A DNA stretch of 64,000 nt from Saccharopolyspora galaxeae. GTDB taxonomy: Bacteria > Actinomycetota > Actinomycetes > Mycobacteriales > Pseudonocardiaceae. The notes under the pieces were generated by a model. The model did no database searches. It saw only the letters and a list, made by a program, of their open reading frames with translations, and was not told where the DNA came from. A program made the translations under genes and the position numbers. Position 1 is the stretch's first letter, and the number at the start of each line of letters is the position of its first letter. Positions 35,040-43,698 of the stretch are shown piece after piece. The stretch covers positions 1 to 64,000 of the forward strand of contig NZ_JADDUE010000013.1 in the NCBI RefSeq assembly GCF_016526145.1, read 5' to 3'.

Positions 35040-35822
35040 TCACAATTCCTCGGTGAGGAGCAGTTCGAACTCCTCCCTGGTCGCGGCGAGATGCCGGGTC
35101 ATCTCTACCGCCGCTCGGTCCGGGTCTCGATCCCGGACGGCGGCGAGCACCAGCGCATGCCCCTGCACGCAGGACCCTTTGAGGAACTGGAAACCCAGGA
35201 GGTCGACCGGCGCGAACATCTTGACCCTGGCGTCTTCGACGGCGACCGCGAGCTCGTGGTTCCCGGAAGCACGCGCGACCGCGAGGTGGAACGCCGTGTC
35301 CGCATTGCGGGAGTCGTGCAGCGCCTCGGACGCTTCGAGCTCGGCCTGCGCCTGTTCCATCGCGGCGAGGTCCTCGTCGCTGCGCCGTTCGGCGGCGAAG
35401 CGTGCCGCGGCGCTGTCGATCACGGCGCGGAACTCGACGAGCGCCACGATGGCACCCGCCCGTTCGCGAACGTCCTGGCGGATCCGCCACGCCTCGACCA
35501 TCGAGGCCTGCACGAACGCTCCACCGCGGGCACCGCGGCGGATGGCGATCTGCCCACTGCCCTCCAGGATCCGCAGCGCCTGGCGCAGCGTGTCCCGTGC
35601 GACCCCGAGCTGTTCGGCCAGCTGCCGCTCCGGGGGAAGACGGTCCCCGGGCCGGATACGTCCCAGCGTCATCTCCCGCCGGAGATGATCGACGATGGCC
35701 TGGTAGCCGGAAATGGCCCGCGGCGACGTGGCTGCAGCCGAGGTGTCCGGGATGGCCTGCGCTGCCGAGTCGGCCGGGCTCCCCGAGGCGGCTGAGACGT
35801 CACCGGCCCGCTTGCTCGTCAC
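35040..35822 (-). CDS. FadR-subfamily GntR regulator
   Basis: 260 residues. After a ~35-residue disordered N-terminus comes the winged helix (LRREMTLGRIRPGDRLPPER, QLAEQLGVARDTLRQALRIL) and an FCD effector domain (EFRAVIDSAAARFAAERR, NADTAFHLAVARASGNHELA) with the metal-binding Asp/His pattern. It is the last gene of the gamma-glutamyl-polyamine operon, 20 bp downstream of the aldehyde dehydrogenase, and is the likely repressor of that operon. Confidence 0.88.
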   Translation of the reverse strand: MTSKRAGDVSAASGSPADSAAQAIPDTSAAATSPRAISGYQAIVDHLRREMTLGRIRPGDRLPPERQLAEQLGVARDTLRQALRILEGSGQIAIRRGARGGAFVQASMVEAWRIRQDVRERAGAIVALVEFRAVIDSAAARFAAERRSDEDLAAMEQAQAELEASEALHDSRNADTAFHLAVARASGNHELAVAVEDARVKMFAPVDLLGFQFLKGSCVQGHALVLAAVRDRDPDRAAVEMTRHLAATREEFELLLTEEL

Positions 35823-35841
35823 GCTCGCACCCCGCTCGGAC

Positions 35842-37284
35842 TCAGAGGGGAAGACCGGGCGCGTCGGTTCCCACGATCCTCTTGCCGAGGAAGAACTCTA
35901 GCAGTTCAGCGTCCCCGTGCCCCCCGATACCGGAGCTGCCGAAGAAGCTCTGCGCCGAGTGCGGCGACATGTCCAGCACGCTCGTCCCGTTGACCTTCAC
36001 CTCTCCGGCGACGAGCCGGGCACCGAGCGCACCTGCCTCGTCGATGTCCTCGGAGAAGACGTATCCGGCGAGTCCCACCTGGCCGGAATTCGCGCGGCGC
36101 ACCGCATCCTCGGCTTCGTCGAAGGCCTCGATCGTGAGTAGTGGGCCGAAGATCTCCGAGTCCGGCTCGACGGCTTCACCGACGGCGAGCGTCGGGGGAA
36201 AGAAGAAGCCTTCGTCGGGCGTCAGACCTGTCTCGACGATCGTGGCGCCGCGGGCGGCGAGGACATCGCGCTGCGCGGTCAGCTGCTGCCGCCGCCCCTC
36301 GAAGGCGACGGGCCCGAGCGTCGTCGTGTCGTCGAGGCTGGAACCGATCCGCAGCGTGGCGAGTTCCGCGCGCAGCCCCTCGACGAGCCTGTCACGCACC
36401 GCGCGCGACGCGAGGACCCGTCGCGGTGCCTCGCACCATTGGCCGGAGAGCTTCATGGCGCCGCCCGCGAGCGCCTTTGCGGTGACCTCGACATCGGCGT
36501 CCGGCAACACGATCGCCGGGTTGTTCGAGCCGAGCTCGAGGCGAAGCTTGGCGAAGCGGGGTGCGGCGGCGGCCGCGATGGCGCGGCCGGTCGGAGTGGA
36601 GCCGGTCATCGAGATCGCGGCGATCCGCTCGTCCTCGACGAGCCGGGATCCCGCCTCCGCACCGCCGAGCACCAGGTTCACGACGCCGTCGGGAATGCCC
36701 GCTTCGGCGGCCGCTTCCGCGACGAGCAGCGCGCTCCACGGCGAGGCCGGTGACGGTTTCATGACGGCGCTCGCGCCGGCCGCGAGTGCGAAACCGAGCT
36801 TCTTGACGGCCATCGCCGAGGGTGCGTTCCAGGGCATCAGGAGGGCGGCGGGGCCCCACGGCACGCGGTGGATGCGCACGTCCCTGCCGTCCGCGGGCAG
36901 GGCCGCGGCGTCGCCGAGCGCGAGCGCCCGGTCCGCGGCGGAGCGCACGGTGTCGCCGTTGCTGGACGCGAACAGCCGGGTCACCGAGATCGGCACGCCC
37001 GAGTTGATCGCGTCGAGGCGGGCGATCTCGTCGGCACGGGCGTCCAGACCGTCGGCGAGGGCCCGCAGGAACGGTGCGCGCCTCTCGGCGCCGAGCGAGG
37101 ACCAGCGCCCGTCGGCATGTGCACCGGCCGTGGCGCCGACGGCCCGGTCGATCTGCTCGCTCGACGACGAGCGACTCGGTGCGAGTTCGGCGCCGGTGTT
37201 CGGGTCGCGCAGCGATGCTCCGTCGTCGGTGCGGCTCTGCTCGGCGCGGCCGTCGATCCAGGTGCACGGGGAGGGAAAGGTCAT
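35842..37284 (-). CDS. Aldehyde dehydrogenase (gamma-Glu-gamma-aminobutyraldehyde type)
   Basis: 480 residues from the ATG at 37284. NAD-binding MTGSTPTGRAIAAAAA, catalytic Glu in LRLELGSNNPAIVLP and nucleophile Cys in GQWCEAPRRVLA, plus FGPLLTIEAFDE near the end. Length is standard for the superfamily. Clustered with a GlnA3-like ligase and a PuuD-like hydrolase, the expected job is oxidation of gamma-glutamyl-aminobutyraldehyde to the acid (PuuC step). The sequence does not by itself fix the substrate. Confidence 0.85.
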   Translation of the reverse strand: MTFPSPCTWIDGRAEQSRTDDGASLRDPNTGAELAPSRSSSSEQIDRAVGATAGAHADGRWSSLGAERRAPFLRALADGLDARADEIARLDAINSGVPISVTRLFASSNGDTVRSAADRALALGDAAALPADGRDVRIHRVPWGPAALLMPWNAPSAMAVKKLGFALAAGASAVMKPSPASPWSALLVAEAAAEAGIPDGVVNLVLGGAEAGSRLVEDERIAAISMTGSTPTGRAIAAAAAPRFAKLRLELGSNNPAIVLPDADVEVTAKALAGGAMKLSGQWCEAPRRVLASRAVRDRLVEGLRAELATLRIGSSLDDTTTLGPVAFEGRRQQLTAQRDVLAARGATIVETGLTPDEGFFFPPTLAVGEAVEPDSEIFGPLLTIEAFDEAEDAVRRANSGQVGLAGYVFSEDIDEAGALGARLVAGEVKVNGTSVLDMSPHSAQSFFGSSGIGGHGDAELLEFFLGKRIVGTDAPGLPL

Positions 37285-37289
37285 GCTCG

Positions 37290-38660
37290 TCAGATCCGAT
37301 CGAAATAGCGCTGCAGGTCCCATTGCGTCACCGTGGATTGGTAGACGCGCCACTCCAACTCGGCGAGGTGGCGGAAGTGCGATGTGTTCTCTTCACCGAT
37401 GAGCCGGCGGACGAAATCGGACGTCGCGAACATCTCGGCTGCCTCGGCGAGCTGCGTGGGCATGGCCGCGTCGATCTCCCCGTCGTAGGCGTTGCCCACC
37501 GTCATCGCGGGCGGTGTCGCCGAACGTGCGATGCCGTCGCGGGCGGAGGCGAGCACGCCGCCCAGGGTCAGATAGGGATTGGTGTCTGCGCCGGGTATCC
37601 GGTATTCCACACGCAGGGCGGACGACGTGTGCCCGACGATCCGCGCTGAGACCGACCGGTTCTGCACCGCCCATGTCCGGCCGTACCCCGCGATCTCCTG
37701 TGAGTTGGTGCGCCGGTAGGAGTTGACGGTCGGCGCGTACCAGGCCATGAACGCGGGGGTGTGCTCGAGCATCCCGGCGACGGCCGAACGCAGCGTGTCG
37801 CTCATGCGGTGCTCGGCGTCGGCGTTCCAGAAGACCGACCCACCCGCGTCGTCGAGCAGCGAAAGGTGCACGTGGCAGGACGAGCCGGGCTGGTCGTTGA
37901 GCGGGCGCGCCATGAACGTCACCGACATGCCCGCTGCCACCGCGCTGTCGCGCACGGCGAGCTTGTAGAGCGCGTGCCGGTCGGCCATCTCGAGCGGGTC
38001 GCCGTAGGCGAAGGTCATCTCCCACTGCCCGGTTCCCCATTCGGACTGCCCCGCCTCCACCTCGATACCGCTGTCCCGCAGGTCGCGACGCAACTTCTGG
38101 AAGAAGGGCTCGTAGCCGTTGCCCTCGTGGATCATGAAGTCGCTCGGCGTGAGGGTCGTGGGGTCCAGGTCGTCCCGAAAGTCGCTCTTGCGCAGCGCAC
38201 GAGGGTTGTTCGCGAACAGGTAGAACTCCAGCTCGGTACCGGCCTGCGGCGAGTAGCCCATGTCCCGGTACCTGGCGAGCTCCTTCTTGAGCAGCACGCG
38301 CGGCGAGATGTCGAGCGGTTCGCCGGTCGTGGGCCACACGGGGTCGGCCATGCAGATGGCGACTCCCTGCAGCCACGCGGCTCGGCGCAGCGTGCCGACG
38401 TCGGGGATGAGCGCCACGTCGGGTGCGCCGTTGTGCATGCTGCAGACGGCGAGGACGCCCGCGCCGATGAGGTCGAAGGACTGCTCGACGTCCCAGGCCC
38501 ACGCGCAGGTGCAGATCTCGACGCCGCACTCCAGGATGCCGGGGAAGCGCTCCGCGGGAACCCGCCGTCCCACCAGGCGGCCCTGCAGGTCCGGGGTCGC
38601 GACGATCACCGTGTGGATGCCCGCTCCTTCGAGCTGGAGCGGGTCAAGGAGAGGGGTCAT
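37290..38660 (-). CDS. Glutamine-synthetase-like gamma-glutamylpolyamine synthetase (GlnA3/PuuA-like)
   Basis: 456 residues from the ATG at 38660, overlapping the SDR stop by 4 bp. GS beta-grasp and catalytic domains: GTELEFYLFANN with metal ligand Glu, EVEAGQSEWGTGQWEMTFAY, FMARPLNDQPGSSCHVHLSL, and RVEYRIPGADTNPYLTLGGV. The adenylylation Tyr loop of type I GS is not evident. In Streptomyces, GlnA3-type enzymes glutamylate putrescine, cadaverine and spermidine; the operon partners fit that route. Confidence 0.87.
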   Translation of the reverse strand: MTPLLDPLQLEGAGIHTVIVATPDLQGRLVGRRVPAERFPGILECGVEICTCAWAWDVEQSFDLIGAGVLAVCSMHNGAPDVALIPDVGTLRRAAWLQGVAICMADPVWPTTGEPLDISPRVLLKKELARYRDMGYSPQAGTELEFYLFANNPRALRKSDFRDDLDPTTLTPSDFMIHEGNGYEPFFQKLRRDLRDSGIEVEAGQSEWGTGQWEMTFAYGDPLEMADRHALYKLAVRDSAVAAGMSVTFMARPLNDQPGSSCHVHLSLLDDAGGSVFWNADAEHRMSDTLRSAVAGMLEHTPAFMAWYAPTVNSYRRTNSQEIAGYGRTWAVQNRSVSARIVGHTSSALRVEYRIPGADTNPYLTLGGVLASARDGIARSATPPAMTVGNAYDGEIDAAMPTQLAEAAEMFATSDFVRRLIGEENTSHFRHLAELEWRVYQSTVTQWDLQRYFDRI

Positions 38661-39427
38661 CGCGTCAACCACCCGCCGTCCACCGGCAATTCGATGCCGT
38701 CGATCCAGGCCGCCTCGTCCGAGAGCAGCCACGAGATCGCCGAAGCCACGTCGGCCGGCGTTCCGACCCGGCGCACGAGCAGGCGCTGTCCCAGGAACTC
38801 CATGGCCTCGGGGCTCGTGACGTCCTCGTAGGAGAAGAAGTCCGTCGCGATGGGTCCCGGCGCGACGCAGTTGACGCGGATGTTCTTGGGGGCGAGTTCG
38901 ACGGCGAGCGCCTTGGTGAGTGCGGGTACGCCGCCCTTGCTCGCGTTGTAATGCGGCTGCGCGGTGCTGCCGCTGGTCACGACCACGGACGCCTCGACGG
39001 TGGAGAGGTTGACGATCGCGCCGCCGCCGGCGGCATCGAGGTGCGGGGCCACCTCCTGCGCGACCAGGAACTGGCCCTTGAGGTTGACGTCGAGCACGAG
39101 GTCCCAGGCGTCGTCGGTGAGGTCGGACAGCGAGTGCGGAGTCACCAGGCCCGCATTGTTGACGAGCAGGTCGAGCGATCCCCACGCCGCGGCCGCGGCC
39201 TCGGCGGCGGCCCGGATGCCGGAGCGCTCACGCACGTCGACGGCGGCGGACAGCGCGGTACCGCCATCGGCCTCGACGAGTTCCGCGGTTTTCCGGGCAG
39301 CGTCGCCGTTGACGTCGGTCGCCATGATCCTCGCGCCCTCGCCCGCCAGGCGCAGCGCGGTCTCCCGGCCGATACCGCCGCCTGCGCCGGTGATGAAGAC
39401 CGATCGGCCGGCATGTCGTTCGCTCAT
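38657..39427 (-). CDS. Short-chain dehydrogenase/reductase
   Basis: 256 residues from the ATG at 39427 (AGGAGG upstream). TGxxxGxG motif FITGAGGGIGRETALRL, NNAG motif DLLVNNAGLV, catalytic Ser in IVNLSTVEAS and YxxxK in PHYNASKGGVPAL. It overlaps both neighbours by 4 bp, so it is an integral member of the polyamine operon, although classic Puu pathways lack an SDR. Possible role: interconverting a hydroxy or aldehyde intermediate. Confidence 0.9.
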   Translation of the reverse strand: MSERHAGRSVFITGAGGGIGRETALRLAGEGARIMATDVNGDAARKTAELVEADGGTALSAAVDVRERSGIRAAAEAAAAAWGSLDLLVNNAGLVTPHSLSDLTDDAWDLVLDVNLKGQFLVAQEVAPHLDAAGGGAIVNLSTVEASVVVTSGSTAQPHYNASKGGVPALTKALAVELAPKNIRVNCVAPGPIATDFFSYEDVTSPEAMEFLGQRLLVRRVGTPADVASAISWLLSDEAAWIDGIELPVDGGWLTR

Positions 39428-40206
39428 CGTGCGACCTCCTGTGCGTTGTCGTTGCGGGTGAGCCCGGCCTTGGCGGACGCGGTGCGGGCGAGCCAGGTGA
39501 AAATCGGGTCGTTGCCGAAGGTCTCGGGATGCCACTGCACTCCGATCGCGGACGTGCCCGCGATCTCGATGGCCTCGGCGGTGCCGTCCGGGGCACGGCC
39601 GACGACGGTCACCCCGTCGCCGGGACGGTCGACCGCCTGGTGGTGGAAGGAGTTGACTCTGGTGCGCGTGCCGTAGACGGCCGCGTGCGTGCTGCCCTCG
39701 GTGAACTCCACGTCGTGGACCCGGTGCGCACGCGGATAGGCGTAGGAGCCGTGCGACTCGCCTTCCCCGAGCTCGAGATGCTGCTGCAGCGTGCCCCCGA
39801 GCACCACGTTGAGAATCTGCTGGCCCCGGCAAACGCCGAGGATGGGGATGTCCCGCTCCAGTGCCGCGGTGACGAGGTCGGTCTCGAACTGGTCGCAGGC
39901 CGGATCCACGACCGTCGTGAAAGGACCGGGCGCCTGGCCGTACCGGCGCGGGTCGACGTCGTCCCCGCCGACCAGAACGAGCCCGTCGAGTCGCGCCACG
40001 AGCGCCCGCGCGTCGCCGTCGAGAGGCAGGTGCACCGCGAGCGCGCCTGCGCCCTGTACCGACGTGGCGAATTCGGCGAAGTAGACGTCGATGGGCGCGT
40101 CGGAGAATCCCCGCGGAGCCGTCATGATCGCCGCGCTCTTCCGGCGACCGGTCAGCCCGATCAGCGGGCTCGCCGCGGCGGCAGTCGCGTACCGAGTCGG
40201 ATTCAT
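39424..40206 (-). CDS. Gamma-glutamyl-gamma-aminobutyrate hydrolase (PuuD-like)
   Basis: 260 residues from the ATG at 40206. Class I glutamine amidotransferase-like fold: GLVLVGGDDVDPRRYGQAPG, nucleophile Cys in PILGVCRGQQILNVVLGG and catalytic His-Glu in GVQWHPETFG, with a second His in VNSFHHQAVD. PuuD enzymes split gamma-Glu-GABA into GABA and glutamate. Upstream, the same reading frame stays open for over 230 bases into a membrane-protein fragment, so a fused product is possible if translation starts earlier. Confidence 0.87.
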   Translation of the reverse strand: MNPTRYATAAAASPLIGLTGRRKSAAIMTAPRGFSDAPIDVYFAEFATSVQGAGALAVHLPLDGDARALVARLDGLVLVGGDDVDPRRYGQAPGPFTTVVDPACDQFETDLVTAALERDIPILGVCRGQQILNVVLGGTLQQHLELGEGESHGSYAYPRAHRVHDVEFTEGSTHAAVYGTRTRVNSFHHQAVDRPGDGVTVVGRAPDGTAEAIEIAGTSAIGVQWHPETFGNDPIFTWLARTASAKAGLTRNDNAQEVAR

Positions 40207-40571
40207 CGGATCGAACTCCCGGTGTCGTTCGTGGTCGAGTTCCTGTGCGCTCAGGGCGAAATCCGCGGGATCGCGAGCTTTGACCAACAGCGCCTGCACC
40301 GCGCCGAGACCCGGCGCCAGGACGACGATCGCGAGCAGCACGTAGCCCACGTCCCCAGGTGGCTTGCCCGCGGCGCCGACGTCTTCGACGACCAACGGGA
40401 GGTTGCTGGCGATCAGTTGGGCGGCTACGGCGAGGCCCACCGGGCCGGCGAGCGGCGCAACCGCATCACGGGCAGACCGACTCCGTTACCGACCAGGAAG
40501 CCGATCGGCATGAAGGTCACGGCGCGCGGGCCGAGGGTGCTGCTCAGCCGGTATTCGCCCTGGACGCTCAT
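40207..40571 (-). pseudogene. Broken membrane protein (transporter-like) at the head of the polyamine operon
   Basis: ATG at 40571 after GAAGGAGG gives EYRLSSTLGPRAVTFMPIGF then VGNGVGLPVMRLRRSPARW and a stop. One frame over, PVGLAVAAQLIASNLPLVVE and VGYVLLAIVVLAPGLGAVQA are two membrane helices followed by a polar tail (RDPADFALSAQELDHERHRE) that runs without a stop into the PuuD-like gene. I read this as the N- and C-terminal ends of one permease-like protein joined by deletion and frameshift near 40480. Family uncertain; an amino acid/polyamine permease would fit the operon. Confidence 0.5.
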
Positions 40572-40801
40572 CGGCGAACCTCCTTCAGGAGCGTTTGGCC
40601 CAATAACTAGACCATTCGTCCATGGGCGCCGAAAACCCAAGGCGGGAGAGTTGACCGAACCGTTACGCGGCGCGTGCTCGCCGACGTCCGGGCCCTCCGC
40701 CGAATACTTGTCAGACGTTCGGACGACACGGCCGAGCCGCGGTCTCATGCAGCCGATCGCGTTGCCACAGCGTGGAATTCGAGCCAACCGCCCGCCTCGG
40801 C

Positions 40802-42022
40802 TCACTTCCCGCGAAGACGGCCGATTCGCTTGATCCGGTCCAGCAGGGTGCCGAGCATCATGCGCAGCGCGCTCGGCGCGGCGTGGGACCGCTGCGGTGC
40901 TTCTCCGGTGGTGGCGGCCTGGCGGACCGAGTCGGCGAACTGCTCGAACATGCGTCGGCTGATGTCGCCTGCCAGCGCTCGGCCGAACTGGGCGATGCGG
41001 CCGGTCAGGTACACGGCCGCGTCGGCGCGGAGTTCCGTTCCCGCTGCGGTCGCATGCGCCCGCAGCGTGATGTCGGCCTGGGTTTGCGCCCCTCCGGTGT
41101 CCTGCCCCTGCGCGAGCACGCGGATCGTCCCGGTTTCCCGGTCCTGTTCGAGTACCCGGGCGACCCCGTGGAACGAGAGCTTGATGGGTCCGACCGCGAC
41201 TCGCGCGCGTCCGGCGTAGAGCTGGTCGCCGAGTTCCTCGGTGAGCTCCGCGCCGGGAAGGCATCCCGCCAGCACGTGCACGTCGTCGAGCACCCGCCAC
41301 ACCTGATCGAACGGCAGCTCCAAGGCGGTGTCCACCTGCACCGCGATCGTCGGATCTCCCTCGGGGAGCACGATCTCCACGTTCCCGGCAGGTTCGCCCG
41401 ACGGTTCTGCGTTCTCCTCGGTGACCGTGGCCGACTGGCCGCCGGAGCGGCCGACCAGCGCCCGCCGGGCGCAGTTGCCCGGCTCGGGGATTCCCTCCGG
41501 GTGCGCGGCGCGGGTTTCGGAGACGGCGGTCATGATGTTCCGGTAGCCGGTGCAGCGGCAGATTACGCCGGACAGCTCCGCGGGGAGCTCCTCGTCGGTG
41601 ACCTCGGGTTCGTTGCTGAGCAGGTCGTAGGAGCTGAGCAGGAAACCCGGGGTGCAGAAACCGCATTGCAGGGCGTGGTTCCGCCCGAAGGACTCCTGCA
41701 GCGGGTGCAGGTCGTCCGGACGCCCGAGCCCTTCGACGGTGACGACCTCGGAGCCGTCGAGCTGGCAGGCGAACAGCAGGCAGGCGCGGACTGCTTCGCC
41801 GTCGACCAGCACGGTGCACATCCCGCAGACCCCGTGCTCGCAGCCGACGTGGGTTCCGGTCAGTCCCAGGTGGTCGCGCAGCGCGTCCGCCAGCGTGACG
41901 CGGGCGGGGAGGTTCAGCACCGCGGGTGTGCCGTTGACCGTGAACCGCACTTCGACGGTTTCGCCGGCTTCGGCGCGGACCGGTCGAAGGCCTTCCTGCA
42001 CGGGTTCTCGTGCGCTCGTCAT
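40802..42022 (-). CDS. Molybdenum hydroxylase 2Fe-2S subunit fused to a CoxG-like SRPBCC domain
   Basis: 406 residues. Residues ~20-185 are the CoxS-type subunit with both clusters: plant-type CEHGVCGMCTVLVDGEAVRAC and helical-bundle QCGFCTPGFLLSS...ICRCTGY. A ~30-residue linker leads to a CoxG/SRPBCC domain at ~225-380 (TALELPFDQVWRVLDDVHVL, AGCLPGAELTEELGDQLYAG). CoxG is normally a separate protein thought to aid cofactor insertion or membrane attachment, so the fusion is unusual. The C-terminus ends in a basic amphipathic helix. Confidence 0.92.
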   Translation of the reverse strand: MTSAREPVQEGLRPVRAEAGETVEVRFTVNGTPAVLNLPARVTLADALRDHLGLTGTHVGCEHGVCGMCTVLVDGEAVRACLLFACQLDGSEVVTVEGLGRPDDLHPLQESFGRNHALQCGFCTPGFLLSSYDLLSNEPEVTDEELPAELSGVICRCTGYRNIMTAVSETRAAHPEGIPEPGNCARRALVGRSGGQSATVTEENAEPSGEPAGNVEIVLPEGDPTIAVQVDTALELPFDQVWRVLDDVHVLAGCLPGAELTEELGDQLYAGRARVAVGPIKLSFHGVARVLEQDRETGTIRVLAQGQDTGGAQTQADITLRAHATAAGTELRADAAVYLTGRIAQFGRALAGDISRRMFEQFADSVRQAATTGEAPQRSHAAPSALRMMLGTLLDRIKRIGRLRGK

Positions 42023-42906
42023 GCTTCCACCTCCGCTGTGCCGCGCACCGCACGGCGGTATGCCTTGGCCGTTTCGCGGGCCGCCAGCGCGCGCAGGAGG
42101 CGCCGGCGGTAGCCGTTCGACGCGTGCGCGTCGCCGTCGGTGTCGACGACCTCGCGCACCACGTCGTCGAGCGCACCGGCCAGCTCGGACTGGTCGCCAC
42201 CGGCCGTGCGGACGAGGCCGGTCAGGTCACGGGTGACGGGCCGGTCGGAAACTCCGAAAGCCGTCATCGTCGCGGCGGACACGCCGCCGCCGTCATCGAC
42301 GCGGACGTGCGTTGCTACTCCGGCCAGCGCGAAGTCACCGTGCCTGCGCGCGATCTCGGCGAAGCCGAAGCCCTCCCCCGGCCCGGCCGCCGGGAAGGAG
42401 ACCGCGGCCAGGACGTCCTCCGCGCGCAGTGCGGTCGTCATCGCCCCGTCGAAGAACCCGCGGGCTCGAACGGCGCGTTCGCCCTCGGGGCCCGCCAGGG
42501 TCAGCTCCGCGTCCAGGCAGCAGGCGACCGCCGGGAGCTCGGCGGCCGGATCGGCGTGCGCCAGGCTCCCGCAGATCGTGCCGCGGCTGCGCAGTTCGCG
42601 GTGCCCCACCCAGGGCAGCGCGAGCCGCAGCAACGGCACCTGCGCGGACTCGGGCGCGCGCTCCACTCGACGCTGCCGGACAGTGCCGCCGACCTCCAGC
42701 CGGTCGCCCACTGCCCGCAGCGCGTCGAGCCCGGTGACCGCGTTGATGTCCACCAGGGTCGTCGGCCGCGCCAGCCGCATGGCCAGCACCGGAACCAGGG
42801 ATTGCCCGCCGGCGATGACCTTGCCGCCGCCGTCTGCGTCGACGAGTTCGGCAACGGCGTCGGACAACGCCGCGGGGCGCGCGTACGCGAAGGGTGCGGC
42901 CTTCAT
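42019..42906 (-). CDS. Molybdenum hydroxylase FAD-binding subunit (CoxM-type)
   Basis: 295 residues from the ATG at 42906 (GAGGAG upstream). FAD-binding motifs KVIAGGQSLVPVLAMRLARP and TICGSLAHADPAAELPAV, then the CO_deh_flav_C region. It passes electrons from the iron-sulphur clusters to an acceptor. Stop overlaps the CoxS-CoxG start by 4 bp. Confidence 0.92.
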   Translation of the reverse strand: MKAAPFAYARPAALSDAVAELVDADGGGKVIAGGQSLVPVLAMRLARPTTLVDINAVTGLDALRAVGDRLEVGGTVRQRRVERAPESAQVPLLRLALPWVGHRELRSRGTICGSLAHADPAAELPAVACCLDAELTLAGPEGERAVRARGFFDGAMTTALRAEDVLAAVSFPAAGPGEGFGFAEIARRHGDFALAGVATHVRVDDGGGVSAATMTAFGVSDRPVTRDLTGLVRTAGGDQSELAGALDDVVREVVDTDGDAHASNGYRRRLLRALAARETAKAYRRAVRGTAEVEA

Positions 42907-42914
42907 CCAGCTCC

Positions 42915-43694
42915 TCACCGCCCCTGGAACTTCGGGGTGCGCTTCTCGCCGAACGCGGCGACGCCTTCGGCGAAGTCCTTGCTGGAGCGCAGCATCGCGT
43001 AGGCCTTGCGCTCCAGCTCGATCCCGCTGTACAGCGGGGCGTCGACGCCGCGGTCGAGAACTTCCTTGGCGGTGCGCGCGGCCAGCGGGGAGAACCCGAT
43101 CAGCTTGGTCACCAGCCGCTCGACCTTCTCGTCGAGCTCCGCTCGATCGGCGGCCAGCTCGGCGAGAAGTCCCCAGTCCTTGGCGTCGTCGGCGTTGATC
43201 CGGGACGCGGTCAGCACGTGGTACTTGGCGCGGGAGAGCCCGATCAGCCGGGCGAGGCGTTGCGTTCCGCCGGAGCCCGGGATCATGCCGAGGTTCATCT
43301 CCGGAAGCGCGAACTGGCTTCGTTCGGTCGCCACGCGGATGTCCGAGGACAGCGCGAGTTCGAACCCGACGCCGAAGCAGTAGCCGTCGACGGCGGAAAT
43401 GACGACCTTGGGGCTGCGGGAGGGCGCGGTCACGTGGTGCCCGAGGTCGGTGAAGTCGACCGGGTCGACCTCCATGAAGCCCGCGATGTCGCCGCCCGAT
43501 GAGAAGTGCTCGCCTTCGCCCCGGATGACCACGACCTGGATGGCGTCGTCGGCGTCGATCTCGGCGAACCGGTCGGCCATGACCTGCCGGGTCTCCCAGG
43601 TGATGATGTTGTACTTGCCGTGGTCCAGCGTCAGGTACGCGACCCGGCCGTCGTGGCCGCGGGTCAGCTTGATCTCGCCTCCGGTGAGGGCCAT
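42915..43694 (-). CDS. Enoyl-CoA hydratase/isomerase family protein
   Basis: 259 residues. Crotonase fold: oxyanion-hole segments GEGEHFSSGGDIAGF and VDGYCFGVGFELALSSDIRV, with the catalytic-region PEMNLGMIPGSGGTQRLARL; Glu residues fit hydratase chemistry. Sitting between CoxM and CoxL subunits in the same operon as an acyl-CoA ligase, it probably acts on the CoA thioester that the molybdenum enzyme hydroxylates or on the product. Confidence 0.88.
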   Translation of the reverse strand: MALTGGEIKLTRGHDGRVAYLTLDHGKYNIITWETRQVMADRFAEIDADDAIQVVVIRGEGEHFSSGGDIAGFMEVDPVDFTDLGHHVTAPSRSPKVVISAVDGYCFGVGFELALSSDIRVATERSQFALPEMNLGMIPGSGGTQRLARLIGLSRAKYHVLTASRINADDAKDWGLLAELAADRAELDEKVERLVTKLIGFSPLAARTAKEVLDRGVDAPLYSGIELERKAYAMLRSSKDFAEGVAAFGEKRTPKFQGR

Positions 43695-43698
43695 GTCG

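Noticed and set aside
32158-35040. mftE, mftF or mftG downstream of mftD
   Set aside because: The genes after mftD are a toxin, an immunity-like protein and an O-methyltransferase; none has creatininase-like, glycosyltransferase or GMC oxidoreductase motifs.
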